Assembly (NCBI RefSeq): GCF_012911025.1
Contig: NZ_WUEI01000006.1
Span: 34,612 to 98,611 of the forward strand
DNA from: Azoarcus sp. TTM-91
Lineage (GTDB): Bacteria; Pseudomonadota; Gammaproteobacteria; Burkholderiales; Rhodocyclaceae
Length of the DNA: 64,000 bases
Direction: 5' to 3'
Below the pieces are notes generated by a model. It ran no database searches. It was not told the origin of the DNA and saw only the letters and a program-made list of their open reading frames with translations. This document shows positions 1 to 8,797 of the stretch, in pieces (positions within the stretch are counted from its first letter, which is position 1; each line of letters opens with the position of its first letter). The position numbers and the translations under genes were made by a program.

Positions 1-44
1 AGAGCACGCGGCCGCTGGCCAGCGCTCCTTGTTTTACGCCGGCT

Positions 45-1589
45 TTAGCCCGCCTGGCTCAGCGGTGCGGCGGAAACCGCCTGCCGCGGCAGGTAAGGCA
101 GCACCGCGGCGGTGGGCACGTCTTCGTTCACCTGTGTGAGCACCATCAGGATCCAGCCGGCACAGGTGCTTTCGGTGACGCGGAAGCGGCGGCCATCGAC
201 CATGTGAACGTCGAATACATGGTTGGGGTGGCTGTGGCGCTTGCGCTCGGTGAGGCGCAGCCAGGTGTCCAGCTCGGCATCGCCGATGCGGGGGCCGACC
301 TGCTTGCTGTGGCAGTGGCGGATCAGCCCGGCGTAGGTGCTGACGGTGGGCGGCAGCTGGTGCAGCTCGCGGAAGGCGTCGTTGGTGAGCACCAGCCGGT
401 CGGACGCATCCAGCAGCGCCATTGGCTGGCGCATGCTGTCCAGCCCGCCGAGCAGGGCGTTGAGGGCGAAGCCGTTCTCGCGCGCGCTGCCGAACTGCCG
501 TGCCGGCGGCAGGGGCGGCGTGGCGGCGGCTGGCGGCTCGCCGAAGTCCAGGCCGGCGACGCGGTCCCGCCCTTGGTGCTTGGCGCGGTACAGCATCTGG
601 TCGGCCAGCCGCATCCAGGCTTCGTGGCTGGCCAGGTCGGGGCTGAGCTCGGCGACGCCGAAGCTGGCGGTGACCAGGGTGTCTTCCAGCAGCGGGGTTT
701 CATGCAGGCGGGCGCGCAGGCGCTCGATCAGCACGCGGGCTTCCCTGGCGCGGGTCTGCGGCAGCAGCATGCCGAATTCCTCGCCGCCGTAGCGGCCGGC
801 GATGTCGGTGGTGCGCAGGCACTCGCGCAGCAGGCCGGCGAAGCGGCGTATGGCGTCGTCGCCAGCTTCATGGCCGTGATCGTCGTTGATGCGCTTGAAG
901 TGGTCGATGTCCGTCAGCACCAGGGTGGCCGGCAGGCCGGCGCGGCGGTAGCGGGCGAATTCGTTACGCACCTGGGCTTCCCAGTGGCTGCGGTTGTAGA
1001 GGCCGGAGAGGCCGTCGTGGCGCGTCTGGTGCTCCAGCTCGGCGCGCTTGTTGCGCAGCTTGGTGATGGCCTGGTGGGCGGTGTGCGCCACCAGCAGCGG
1101 ATGGGTGAGCAGCAACGGCAGGCAGGACAGCACATTGGCCGTGGTGGATTCCGGCATCCAGTGGAAGCCGCCGAGGAGCAGTCCCAGCACCAGCCCGGCG
1201 GCCTGCCAGGCAAGGCCGCGGCCGAGCAACTGCATGCCGCCAGCGGTCAGGCTGCTCATGCACAGCAGGGTGACGGTGAGCACGCTGGGCAGGGCGTTGA
1301 AGCCGATCTGCGCAATCCAGAAGCCGCCGACGAACTGGTCGATCAGCAGGTTGCGCTGTTCGGCACGGAAGGGGTTGCCGGCCCGCCGCGCCCAGGCCCA
1401 GGCCAGGTGCGGCCAGACGAAGCAGTAGAGAAGCAGGCCGATCCATTCCAGCAGCGGCGCGCCGGTGTGATGGAAAACGGTGAGAACCAGCGGCGAACCG
1501 GCGGCCAGCCCCAGCACGCGCGGCAAGTAGGACTTGCGGGCGAAGCCGAGCTGGGCGACATGGAGGCCGGGTTCGTTGGTGGTGAGCAT
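45..1589 (-). CDS. Membrane diguanylate cyclase, MASE2-GGDEF with C-terminal PAS-like region
   Basis: Predicted to make cyclic di-GMP from two GTP at the inner membrane. Residues about 15-175 are hydrophobic and match the MASE2 sensor of the E. coli DgcC/AdrA type, including the FVWPHLAW stretch near residue 57. The GGDEF domain spans about 185-340, with the active motif GGEEF at 268-272 and an RxxD inhibitory site (RTTD, 259-262) five residues before it, so product inhibition is expected. After a Pro/Ala linker, residues about 380-490 look like a PAS fold (MALLDASDRLVLTNDAF); this C-terminal tail is absent from DgcC. The ATG start at 1589 opens directly into the conserved MASE2 region. It is the last of three same-strand c-di-GMP genes. 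The input signal is unknown. Confidence 0.9.
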   Translation of the reverse strand: MLTTNEPGLHVAQLGFARKSYLPRVLGLAAGSPLVLTVFHHTGAPLLEWIGLLLYCFVWPHLAWAWARRAGNPFRAEQRNLLIDQFVGGFWIAQIGFNALPSVLTVTLLCMSSLTAGGMQLLGRGLAWQAAGLVLGLLLGGFHWMPESTTANVLSCLPLLLTHPLLVAHTAHQAITKLRNKRAELEHQTRHDGLSGLYNRSHWEAQVRNEFARYRRAGLPATLVLTDIDHFKRINDDHGHEAGDDAIRRFAGLLRECLRTTDIAGRYGGEEFGMLLPQTRAREARVLIERLRARLHETPLLEDTLVTASFGVAELSPDLASHEAWMRLADQMLYRAKHQGRDRVAGLDFGEPPAAATPPLPPARQFGSARENGFALNALLGGLDSMRQPMALLDASDRLVLTNDAFRELHQLPPTVSTYAGLIRHCHSKQVGPRIGDAELDTWLRLTERKRHSHPNHVFDVHMVDGRRFRVTESTCAGWILMVLTQVNEDVPTAAVLPYLPRQAVSAAPLSQAG

Positions 1590-1644
1590 GGGGCTAGCAT
1601 GCCATGCGCCGAAAGTCTTACCCGTGTGATTCTTGGCAGCCGCC

Positions 1645-4293
1645 TTATCGCTCTGCCAGCCACTGTTCCAGCGCGTCCGGGGCTAGCGGACGGGCATAGA
1701 GATAACCCTGCCCGATGTGGCAGCCGTGGCGGGCGAGGAAGCGGGCCTGCTCTTCCCGCTCTATGCCTTCGGCGACAACGGTGAGGTTGAGGCTTTCGCC
1801 CATGCGGATGACCGCGTCCACCAGCGCGCCGGTCTTGTCGTCGCGGCCGAGGTCGCGGATGAAGCTGCGGTCCAGCTTCAGCTCGCTCACCGGCAGGCTG
1901 CGCAGGTAGCCGAGGCTGGAGTAGCCGGTGCCGAAGTCGTCCAGCGCCAGATGCACGCCGGCGGCGTGGATGGCGGCGACGTTTTCCTGGGTGATGGGGT
2001 GGGCATCCATCACCATGCTTTCGGTGGCTTCCAGGGTGATGTCGCGCGGGGTGAGGCGGTGGCGGGCCAGGGTGTCGGCGATCAGCGCCGGCAGCGTGGG
2101 GTCGCGGAAGTGGGGCGAAGAGAGGTTGAGAGACACCGACGGAATCGGCACGCCCAGGCGGCGCCAGTGGGCGAGTTGGCGACAGGCTTCGTCCAGCACC
2201 ACCCGGCCGAGCTCGACGATGAGGCCGCATTCTTCCGCCAGCGGAATGAAGTGGGAGGGCGGCACATCGCCGAAATGCGGATCGCGCCAGCGCGCCAGCG
2301 CTTCCACGCCGTACAGGCGGTTGTCGTCCAGCCGCAGCTGGGGCTGGTAGTGCAGGCACAGGCCGCCGCCGCTGAGGGCGTCGCGCAGCGCTGCCTCCAG
2401 CGCCATGCGCTCGTGCGCGTAGCGGTTCATCTCCGGGCTGAAGAACTCGTAGGCGTTGCGGCCGGCGGCCTTGGCCTGGTACATGGCGACATCGGCGTGG
2501 CGCAGCAGGGTGTCTACATCGCAACCGTTGTCCGGGAACAGGCTGACGCCGATGCTGGCGGAGGGATTGAGGCGGGCGCCGGCCACCTGCAGCGGCCGGG
2601 CGAGGCTGGCGAGCAGCCGCTCAACCGCCACGCAGGCCTGCTCGGCGTTGGTTTGCGGCAGCACGATGGCGAACTCGTCGCCGGACAGGCGGCCGACCAG
2701 GTCGGCGTCGCGCACGCATTCCTGCAGGCGCTGGGCGATCTCGCGCAGCAGGGCGTCGCCACTGTCGTGGCCCAGGGTGTCGTTTACCTGCTTGAAGCGG
2801 TCGAGGTCGATGAACAGCATCGCCAGCGGTGTGCCGTGGCGGGCGCACAGGGCAATGGCGCGGCTGGCCTGGGCGAGCAGCAGGCGGCGGTTGGGCAGGC
2901 CGGTGAGGGCGTCGTAGAAGGCGAGGCGCTCGATGTGGATCTTGGCCGCTTCGCGCTCTATCGCCACCGCACAGAGCGGCGCACACAGCTCCACCAGCTG
3001 GCGGTGCAGATCGTCCGGCCGGCGTTGGTCCACGAAATAACAGGCCAGCGTGCCCAGCACCCGGCCGTTGCGGGCCTTGATCGGGTGCGCCCAGCAGGCG
3101 GCGATGCCGGCGGCCGCCGCCAGCTCGCGGTAGGGCGCCCAGGCCGTCGAGGTGGCCACCGAGCTGGCCTCCACCGGCGTGCCGTACCAGGCGGCGGTGC
3201 CGCTGGAGGCGGAATCCGGCGCGATCGGCAGCTGGTGCAGCACCGGCATGAACACCTCCGGCACGCTGGGGGCGGCGAGCAGGCGCAGGTATTTGCTGTC
3301 GTCCGAAGCGACCAGGATGGCGACCCGCAGCTCGGGGGCGATGCTCTCCACCTTGCGGCAGACGGTGTCCATCACCTCCCGCACCGGGCGGTCCTGGATC
3401 ATGGTTTCGAGCACGCTGCGCTGGAGCAGCTCGTACATCTTGCTGCGGGTGATCTCGGTGAGGGCGATCACGCAGTTGCGCAGGCTGCCGTCCTCGCGGT
3501 GTATCGGGTCCATGACCACAGAGGCCCACAGCGGCCGGCCATCCTTGCGATAGACGATCTCGTCGGCGCGGAAGGTTTCGCCGCGGTGCAGCCGGCCATC
3601 CAGGCGGGCGAGGCTGGCAGCCTCGGTGTGGGCGCCGGCCAGCAGTTCTCCGGGCTTGCGGCCGCGTGTTTCCTCGGCGTCGTGGCCGAACAGGCGGCGG
3701 AAGCCGGCGTTGACGAAGACGATGCGGTGCTCGTCGTCGGTGATGATGACGGCGTTGCCGGTGGCGTCGGTGCCCAGCGACAGCAGCCGCAGCTGCTCCT
3801 GGTCTTCATGCTCGCGGGTGACGTCGCGCAAGAAGGCGGTGTACATCACCCGGGTGTCCACCGTGATGCGCGACAGCGACAGCGTGGCCCACAGGGCGCG
3901 GCCATCCTTGCGCTCCAGCCTCACCTTGCGGCTAGAGCCGACGATGCGGCTCTCGTTGGTGCGGCGGTTGCGCGCGATGAGATCGTCATGGCGCGGCTGG
4001 ATGTCGGCGGGCACCAGCATGGTGACGCTGCGGCCGATGACTTCCCGGTTTTCCCAGCCCCACAGCCGCTCCGCCGCCGCATTGAAAAACACCACCCGGT
4101 TGTGCTCGTCGATGACCACCACCGCGTCTATTGCCTGCGCCAGCGTCTGCACCAGGATCTCGCCGGCATTGCTTGCGCCGGTGAGCGCGGTGTGGCGCAG
4201 CAGCGGCAACTCCGGCAGGGGCGGGTGTTTTTCCGTGGCGTGTGTCGGCTTAACGACATCGGCGGGCGTCAGCATGGTCGGGGGTGGCGGCAT
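1645..4293 (-). CDS. PAS-PAS-GAF-GGDEF-EAL c-di-GMP turnover protein
   Basis: Soluble 882-residue bifunctional candidate. Domains in order: PAS (about 45-165), PAS (about 170-290), GAF (about 300-450), GGDEF (about 455-620) and EAL in the last 250 residues. The cyclase motif is SGDEF rather than GGDEF, preceded by an RDAD inhibitory site at the normal spacing. The EAL domain keeps its motif set: the EAL triad in GVEALARW, the metal-ligand Asn in SLNLSS, EATES, the DDFGTGYSSL loop and VAEGIE, so phosphodiesterase activity is expected. There are no membrane spans, so the PAS/GAF modules would sense a cytoplasmic ligand or redox state. It is a paralogue of the next gene upstream (4436-6979). A second in-frame ATG lies six codons in; the start is uncertain. 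Confidence 0.9.
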   Translation of the reverse strand: MPPPPTMLTPADVVKPTHATEKHPPLPELPLLRHTALTGASNAGEILVQTLAQAIDAVVVIDEHNRVVFFNAAAERLWGWENREVIGRSVTMLVPADIQPRHDDLIARNRRTNESRIVGSSRKVRLERKDGRALWATLSLSRITVDTRVMYTAFLRDVTREHEDQEQLRLLSLGTDATGNAVIITDDEHRIVFVNAGFRRLFGHDAEETRGRKPGELLAGAHTEAASLARLDGRLHRGETFRADEIVYRKDGRPLWASVVMDPIHREDGSLRNCVIALTEITRSKMYELLQRSVLETMIQDRPVREVMDTVCRKVESIAPELRVAILVASDDSKYLRLLAAPSVPEVFMPVLHQLPIAPDSASSGTAAWYGTPVEASSVATSTAWAPYRELAAAAGIAACWAHPIKARNGRVLGTLACYFVDQRRPDDLHRQLVELCAPLCAVAIEREAAKIHIERLAFYDALTGLPNRRLLLAQASRAIALCARHGTPLAMLFIDLDRFKQVNDTLGHDSGDALLREIAQRLQECVRDADLVGRLSGDEFAIVLPQTNAEQACVAVERLLASLARPLQVAGARLNPSASIGVSLFPDNGCDVDTLLRHADVAMYQAKAAGRNAYEFFSPEMNRYAHERMALEAALRDALSGGGLCLHYQPQLRLDDNRLYGVEALARWRDPHFGDVPPSHFIPLAEECGLIVELGRVVLDEACRQLAHWRRLGVPIPSVSLNLSSPHFRDPTLPALIADTLARHRLTPRDITLEATESMVMDAHPITQENVAAIHAAGVHLALDDFGTGYSSLGYLRSLPVSELKLDRSFIRDLGRDDKTGALVDAVIRMGESLNLTVVAEGIEREEQARFLARHGCHIGQGYLYARPLAPDALEQWLAER

Positions 4294-4435
4294 CGTCGAG
4301 CAGGCTCAGCTAGGCAAGTCGTTGTATTTCCGGGTGCGCAGCGGCGGCTGCGCGCCCGGCTCGGAGTGCGGCCGCAACGGCTTTTTCATTCAAGCAAGTT
4401 CGATACCGCCTTTGGCTTAGCCCGGCGGCAATGGC

Positions 4436-6979
4436 TCAGCGCGGGCGTTTTTCCGCCTGCTGGCCCAGCCAGTGCTCGAACTCGGCGGCGGCCATCGGTC
4501 GGGCGAACAGGAAGCCCTGCGCCAGTTGGCAGCCCAGAGCCTGCAGCCGGCGCCGCTGGGCGTCGGTTTCCACGCCTTCGGCCAGCACCGAGAGGCCCAG
4601 GCTCTCGCCCATGCGGATCACCGTGTCGGTGAGCGCAAGGGCGCGGTCGTCGCCCGCCAGGTCGGCGACAAAGCGGCGGTCCAGCTTCAGCTCGCTGATC
4701 GGCAGGCGGCAGAGGTCGCCCAGGCTGGAGTAGCCGGTGCCGAAATCGTCCATGGCGATGCGCAGCCCGGCGCGGTGCAGGGTGTGCAGGATGTCCAGCG
4801 TGCCGCCGTCGCTGTCCATCATCACGCTCTCGGTGGCCTCGATGATGAGGTCGGCCGGCTGCAGGCCGTGCTGTTGCAGCAGGAGGGCGATCTGCGCCGG
4901 CAGTGCCGGATCGCGGAAGTGGTGGGCGGAGAGGTTGACCGCCACCGCCGGCACCGCCAGGCCGCGCCGGCGCCAGTCGGCGAGTTGGCGGCAGGCGCCG
5001 TCCAGCATGTGCAGGCCGAGGCGGTCGATGAGGCCGCACTGCTCGGCCAGGGCGATGAAGCGGGCGGGCTCGATGTCGCCGTATTGCGGGTGGCGCCAGC
5101 GGGCCAGGGCCTCCACGCCGCGCAGCACCCCGCTGGCCAGCCGCAGCTGTGGCTGGTAATGCAGCTGCAGGCCGTCGGGCTGAGCCAGGGCCTCGCGCAA
5201 GGCGATCTCCAGTGCCAGGCGTTCGCGCGCCAGCCGGTTCATTTCGGCGCGGAAGAAGTGGACGGCGTGGATGGCGGGGCGCTGGCTGTCCTTGGCCTGA
5301 TGCATCGCGAGGTCGGCTTGGTGCAGCAGGGTGTCCAGTTCCTGGCCGTCCTCCGGGAAGAGGCTTATGCCGATGCGGGCCGACGGCGTCAGGGTGATGC
5401 CATCCAGCGGGTAGTGGCGGGCCAGGGCGGCGAGCAGCCGCTCGGCGCTGGCGGCGGCGCGCAGCGCATCGGCTTGGGGCAGGACGAGGGCGAACTCGTC
5501 GCCGCCGAGGTGGCCCAGCAGATCGCCGCCGCGGGCGCTTTCCCGCAGGCGCCGGGCGGCTTCGCGCAGCAGGGCGTCGCCCGCGGCGCGGCCCAGGGTG
5601 TCGTTCACCTGCTTGAAGCGGTCCAGGTTGAGGTAAAGGACCGCCAGCGGGGTGCGTGCCCGCACGGCCTGGGCGATCAACCGGCCAGCCTGGGCGGCGA
5701 GCAGCCTGCGGTTGGGCAGGCGGGTGAGCGGGTTGTAGAAGGCGAGGCGGTGGATGTGCAGGCGCGCCTGTTCGCGTTCCAGCGCCAGGGTGCAGAGCGA
5801 GGCGCAGACCTCGCCGAGGCTGTGCTGCAGTTCGTCCGGCGCGGCATCGGCGTCCGCGTAGTGGAAGACCAGCGCGCCCAAGGGTTCGCCGCCGCTGCCG
5901 CTGAGGGGGCCTACCCAGCTGGCGGAGTAACCGGCGGCGGCGAGGCGGGCGTGGTATTCGCGCCAGCCTGTCAGCTCGCGGCTGCGGGTGAAGGGGGCGG
6001 TCAGCCCGGACAGGGTGCTGGCTGGCGGGGCGCTGGCGGCGGCGAGGGCTGCCGAAGTGGACAGCGCGGGCGCGGCCAGTAGCTTGAGCGGAGCCGGGCC
6101 TCTGCCGGATGCCTCGCCCTGCACGTCGGGGTTGGCCGGGCCGAAGATTGCAAGCGCCGCATCCGGCGCAATGCGCCCCGTCTCGCGGCAGAGGACGTCC
6201 AGCAGCGCGGGCAGGGGGAGGTCCTGGGCAAGGGCGTCGAGCGCGTGCTGGCGCAGGATTTCGGGCGCCTTGCGCCGGGTGACGTCGGTCAGCAGGCAGA
6301 GCAGGCGGCGGTGCGGGCTATCACGCAGGGGGGTGAGCGTGATGCTGGCCCAGCGCGGCCGGCCGCTGCGGTCGTAGAGCAGTTCTTCCCCCTGCCACTG
6401 CTGCGGATGGCGGAGAAGCCGGCGCAGGCTGGCGAGCGTGGCGGGATCGGAATGCGGGCCGCTGAGCAGTTCGGTCGGCCAGCGGCCCAGGCTTTCCGCC
6501 GGCGGGTAACCGAAGGTTTGCTCGAAGCCGGCGCTGGCGTGGGCGATGCGCAGCGTGGCGTCGAGGATGAGGACGGCCTGGCCGGCCCGCTGCAACCCGA
6601 GGGCGGTCAGCTGCGCGGCGGCGGCGTCGGTGAGGTCGGCGGCGCGACCCGGGTGCGTCGCCTTGCCCAGGGACGCAGGGGAGGTGTCGCTTCCGGCCGG
6701 GATGGCCGGCCACAGCGGGGGCGGCGGCGCAGATAGGGTGGCGAGAGGAACGGAAGGCGCGGTGGCCGGGGAGCTTGCGGCAGCCGGTGCAGCAGCGGTG
6801 TCCGGGCCGGGGCCGTAAGCGTTGGCGGCCGGGATGGCGGCGGCGCCCGCCGCGCCCGGCGGAGGCGGGTGGGCGGCTGAATCTCCACCAGGATCCGGTT
6901 CGGCGGCGATCAGCGTGCTAGCGCCGGCCCTGCAGCATGGCGGCGCGGGGTAGCTGTCGCGGGGCAGGGTGGCATGCAC
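4436..6979 (-). CDS. PAS-GAF-GGDEF-EAL c-di-GMP turnover protein with Pro/Ala-rich N-terminus
   Basis: 847-residue paralogue of the neighbouring protein. The first ~130 residues are low-complexity Pro/Ala/Gly. Then come one PAS (about 140-260), a GAF-like region (about 275-420), GGDEF with an intact GGDEF motif preceded by RGGD, and a full EAL domain (GVEALARW, VNLSAHH, EATES, MDDFGTGYSSL, LAEGVE). Both activities look possible. The long frame starts at a GTG with no obvious Shine-Dalgarno, and the disordered N-terminus makes the true start doubtful; it could lie well inside. The tandem arrangement with the 882-residue gene suggests a local duplication followed by divergence of the sensory half. 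Confidence 0.85.
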   Translation of the reverse strand: MHATLPRDSYPAPPCCRAGASTLIAAEPDPGGDSAAHPPPPGAAGAAAIPAANAYGPGPDTAAAPAAASSPATAPSVPLATLSAPPPPLWPAIPAGSDTSPASLGKATHPGRAADLTDAAAAQLTALGLQRAGQAVLILDATLRIAHASAGFEQTFGYPPAESLGRWPTELLSGPHSDPATLASLRRLLRHPQQWQGEELLYDRSGRPRWASITLTPLRDSPHRRLLCLLTDVTRRKAPEILRQHALDALAQDLPLPALLDVLCRETGRIAPDAALAIFGPANPDVQGEASGRGPAPLKLLAAPALSTSAALAAASAPPASTLSGLTAPFTRSRELTGWREYHARLAAAGYSASWVGPLSGSGGEPLGALVFHYADADAAPDELQHSLGEVCASLCTLALEREQARLHIHRLAFYNPLTRLPNRRLLAAQAGRLIAQAVRARTPLAVLYLNLDRFKQVNDTLGRAAGDALLREAARRLRESARGGDLLGHLGGDEFALVLPQADALRAAASAERLLAALARHYPLDGITLTPSARIGISLFPEDGQELDTLLHQADLAMHQAKDSQRPAIHAVHFFRAEMNRLARERLALEIALREALAQPDGLQLHYQPQLRLASGVLRGVEALARWRHPQYGDIEPARFIALAEQCGLIDRLGLHMLDGACRQLADWRRRGLAVPAVAVNLSAHHFRDPALPAQIALLLQQHGLQPADLIIEATESVMMDSDGGTLDILHTLHRAGLRIAMDDFGTGYSSLGDLCRLPISELKLDRRFVADLAGDDRALALTDTVIRMGESLGLSVLAEGVETDAQRRRLQALGCQLAQGFLFARPMAAAEFEHWLGQQAEKRPR

Positions 6980-7155
6980 CGGATCGGCCGCCGGTTATCA
7001 TGCCGGCCCGCTTGAGGGCGCAGGGGTGTGCGTCCGCAGGCAGGCGGGGCTCATGGGGGCGACCCGCATGCAGCCCGGCGGGAACGGTGGGGGCTGCCGG
7101 GAGCAGCGCGGAGTTCCTTTCCTGTTGGCGGTTTGTGTCATCTGGTTATTCATTT

Positions 7156-7210
7156 AAAGTCGACCGTTAGTCAAATTGATTGTGCGCGAAAGTCGACAGT
7201 TGGTCAATTG
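7156..7210. promoter_or_regulatory. Tandem operator-like direct repeat upstream of XRE-type gene
   Basis: Two copies of AAAGTCGAC(C/A)GTT(A/G)GTCAA(A)TTG start at 7156 and 7189, exactly 33 bp (about three helical turns) apart. Each copy holds two palindromic cores, GTCGAC and a TCAA-TTG element. The pair ends 46 bp before the start of the helix-turn-helix gene at 7257, so an autoregulatory operator is the simplest reading. No convincing -35/-10 pair was identified. The rest of 6980-7155 shows nothing further. Confidence 0.55.
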
Positions 7211-7256
7211 GCTATGAGCGGCTGATTGGCGGTTACCGGGTTGTTAGTTTCCGCGC

Positions 7257-7652
7257 ATGCAATCGAGCATCGAACGAGAGGCCTTCAGTACCCGCCTGCG
7301 GCAGACGCTGGAGCGGGCTGGCATGGCGGAGCCCGGCGCGACCGACCTGGCGCGGGAGTTCAACCGCCGCTATCCCGGCATGCCGGTAACCCCGCATGCG
7401 ACGCGCAAATGGTTGCTGGGCGAATCCATACCGGCGCAGGCGCGGCTGCGGGTGCTTGCACGCTGGCTGGGCGTGAGTGCCGAGTGGCTGCGCTTCGGCG
7501 AGGGTGCGATGAGTGTGACGGCCAGCGACGAGCCGCAACCAGAAGTCGATTTCCAGCTCGCCCGCGAGATCGCGGCGCTGTCGGCGCCGCATCGCGAAGT
7601 GGTGCGGGAGATGGTGCGCGCACTGCGGCGCGCGGAAGGCGGCAAGGACTGA
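7257..7652 (+). CDS. XRE-like helix-turn-helix transcriptional regulator
   Basis: 131-residue DNA-binding protein. Residues about 8-80 form a helix-turn-helix of the phage-repressor/XRE type: a TRLRQTLERAGM helix, an ATRKWLLGESIP recognition-type segment and LARWLGVSAEWLRFGEG, a typical end of small repressor domains. The C-terminal 50 residues (FQLAREIAALSAPHREVVREMVRALRRAE) look helical, probably for dimerisation; there is no peptidase domain. The ATG at 7257 opens directly into the fold. It stands alone, between the c-di-GMP genes and a convergent transporter gene. The repeated element just upstream suggests it controls itself. No target gene is evident. Confidence 0.8.
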   Translation: MQSSIEREAFSTRLRQTLERAGMAEPGATDLAREFNRRYPGMPVTPHATRKWLLGESIPAQARLRVLARWLGVSAEWLRFGEGAMSVTASDEPQPEVDFQLAREIAALSAPHREVVREMVRALRRAEGGKD

Positions 7653-7694
7653 CTTCCCGCCGCCGCGGGCGTTAAAGCAGCGGCGCCCGCTCCT

Positions 7695-8309
7695 TCATTC
7701 CCAGCGTTCCCGATAGGAAAAGGTCGGTAGCTTCCAGCCCCGCCACAGCGCCGCCATGCGCAGGCTGAGGCCCAGGCCGAAGGCCGCCGGCAGTGCGATC
7801 TGCTGCCCCACGCCAACGGCCTGCAGGCCCAGGTAGAGCGCGCAGACGGCGAGCGACACGCTGGCATACAGCTCGCGGCGGAACACCACCGGCACCTGGT
7901 TGCACAGCACATCCCGCAGCACGCCGCCGCAGATGCCGGTGATCATGCCGGCCATCACCACCACCGGCAGCGCGTAGTCCATCGCCAGCGCCACCTGGCA
8001 GCCGATGACCGAGAAGGCGACCAGCCCCAGCGCGTCCAGCACCAGGAAGATCCGCTTCAGGTGGTGCAGGTGGCGCGCCAGCAGGATGGTCGCCAGGCCG
8101 GCGCCTATCACCAGGTAGATGTATTCCGGATGCTGCGTCCACGACAGCGGGAAGTGGCCGAGCACCAGGTCGCGCACGGTGCCGCCGCCCAGCGCGGTGA
8201 CGAAGGCGATCACCGCCACGCCGAAGGCGTCCATGTTGCGGCGGCCGGCAGCCAGCGCGCCGGACATGGCTTCGGCGACGATGGCGATGAGATAGATAGT
8301 GGTCAGCAT
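7695..8309 (-). CDS. TRIC/UPF0126-family membrane protein, probable glycine transporter
   Basis: 204-residue inner-membrane protein with about seven hydrophobic segments and the duplicated three-helix arrangement of the UPF0126 (YadS/YicG) family. Family marks are LGGGTVRDLVLG in the first half and GGVLRDVLCNQVP in the second. The ATG at 8309 was chosen because everything upstream in frame is riboswitch sequence, and MLTTIYLIAIVAEAMSGALA is the normal family N-terminus. Members of this family are often found behind glycine riboswitches, and one is present here at 8430-8628, which supports glycine as substrate. Direction of transport is not evident. Confidence 0.9.
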   Translation of the reverse strand: MLTTIYLIAIVAEAMSGALAAGRRNMDAFGVAVIAFVTALGGGTVRDLVLGHFPLSWTQHPEYIYLVIGAGLATILLARHLHHLKRIFLVLDALGLVAFSVIGCQVALAMDYALPVVVMAGMITGICGGVLRDVLCNQVPVVFRRELYASVSLAVCALYLGLQAVGVGQQIALPAAFGLGLSLRMAALWRGWKLPTFSYRERWE

Positions 8310-8315
8310 GGCAGG

Positions 8316-8330
8316 CCCCCGCGCAGGGGG
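8316..8330 (-). promoter_or_regulatory. GC hairpin that could mask the ribosome-binding site of the glycine transporter
   Basis: On the minus strand CCCCC-TGCGC-GGGGG forms a five-pair hairpin whose 3' arm (the only purine-rich, Shine-Dalgarno-like stretch) ends about six bases before the ATG at 8309. Placed between the riboswitch and the start codon, it could be the translational expression platform. This is inference; no terminator-type hairpin with a T-run was seen in the leader. Confidence 0.35.
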
Positions 8331-8429
8331 GCGCGCCGGACGGCGAGGCAGCGCATGGGAAGCTCCACGAAACGCGGCACCGGCAAGCCGAGCCTGTTGC
8401 TCGCGCCTGCTGCAATGCTGCGTAACGCC

Positions 8430-8628
8430 GCTCCCCCTGTCCTTTGTGCCTGAGCGTTTCGCCCGTTGCGGGCTTGCGTCTTCGGCGGATCGGCTGCGCA
8501 GTCTCAGTGGACTGCGCCGATCGCTCTCCAGTCGGCGAATGTTTCCGCGGTCCTTGCTGCCTGAGCGATTACGGGAGTCTGCGCCTTCGGCGGAAGCGGG
8601 CGGGTGCCGGCTTCGCTCTCCCACGGAA
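8430..8628 (-). promoter_or_regulatory. Tandem glycine riboswitch (two aptamers)
   Basis: The minus strand carries two successive glycine aptamer cores. Aptamer 1 (about 8628-8544) has GGGAGAGCG near its start, GCCGAAGGCGCA in the middle and CGCTCAGGCAGCAAGGACCG at its 3' end. Aptamer 2 (about 8533-8430) repeats this with GGAGAGCGAT, GCCGAAGACGCAAG and CGCTCAGGCACAAAGGAC. The two are separated by about ten bases, the usual tandem geometry. The element lies about 120 bases upstream of the TRIC-family gene, so glycine is expected to regulate that gene. Confidence 0.92.
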
Positions 8629-8700
8629 GCGGCGGATTATCCCGGCCGTCCGCCGCCGGGTCAAACCCTGTCGCACCAAGTCGGGGCGGAGCCAGGACGC

Positions 8701-8733
8701 AAAAAAGCCCCCGCCCCTTGCGGGGCGGAGGCG
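8701..8733 (-). terminator. Intrinsic terminator after aceA
   Basis: On the minus strand a GC-rich hairpin (CCGCCCCGCAAGGGGCGG core) is followed by six T residues. It begins about 65 bases after the aceA stop codon. Confidence 0.85.
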
Positions 8734-8797
8734 AATGCGCATTACAAGGGCGCAGGGAACATCAAGGGCAGGGCGGCGTTGCCAGCCCGACCCGCGA

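Noticed and set aside
4021..4080. SGDEF instead of GGDEF in the 882-residue protein considered as degenerate
   Set aside because: The motif keeps the GDEF core and a proper inhibitory site; this substitution is tolerated in active cyclases, so loss of activity is not claimed.
1717..4632. Long open frame on the plus strand opposite the c-di-GMP genes
   Set aside because: Its protein is Val/Ala/Gln/Gly-rich without family features and mirrors the real minus-strand gene; GC-rich codon bias creates such shadows.
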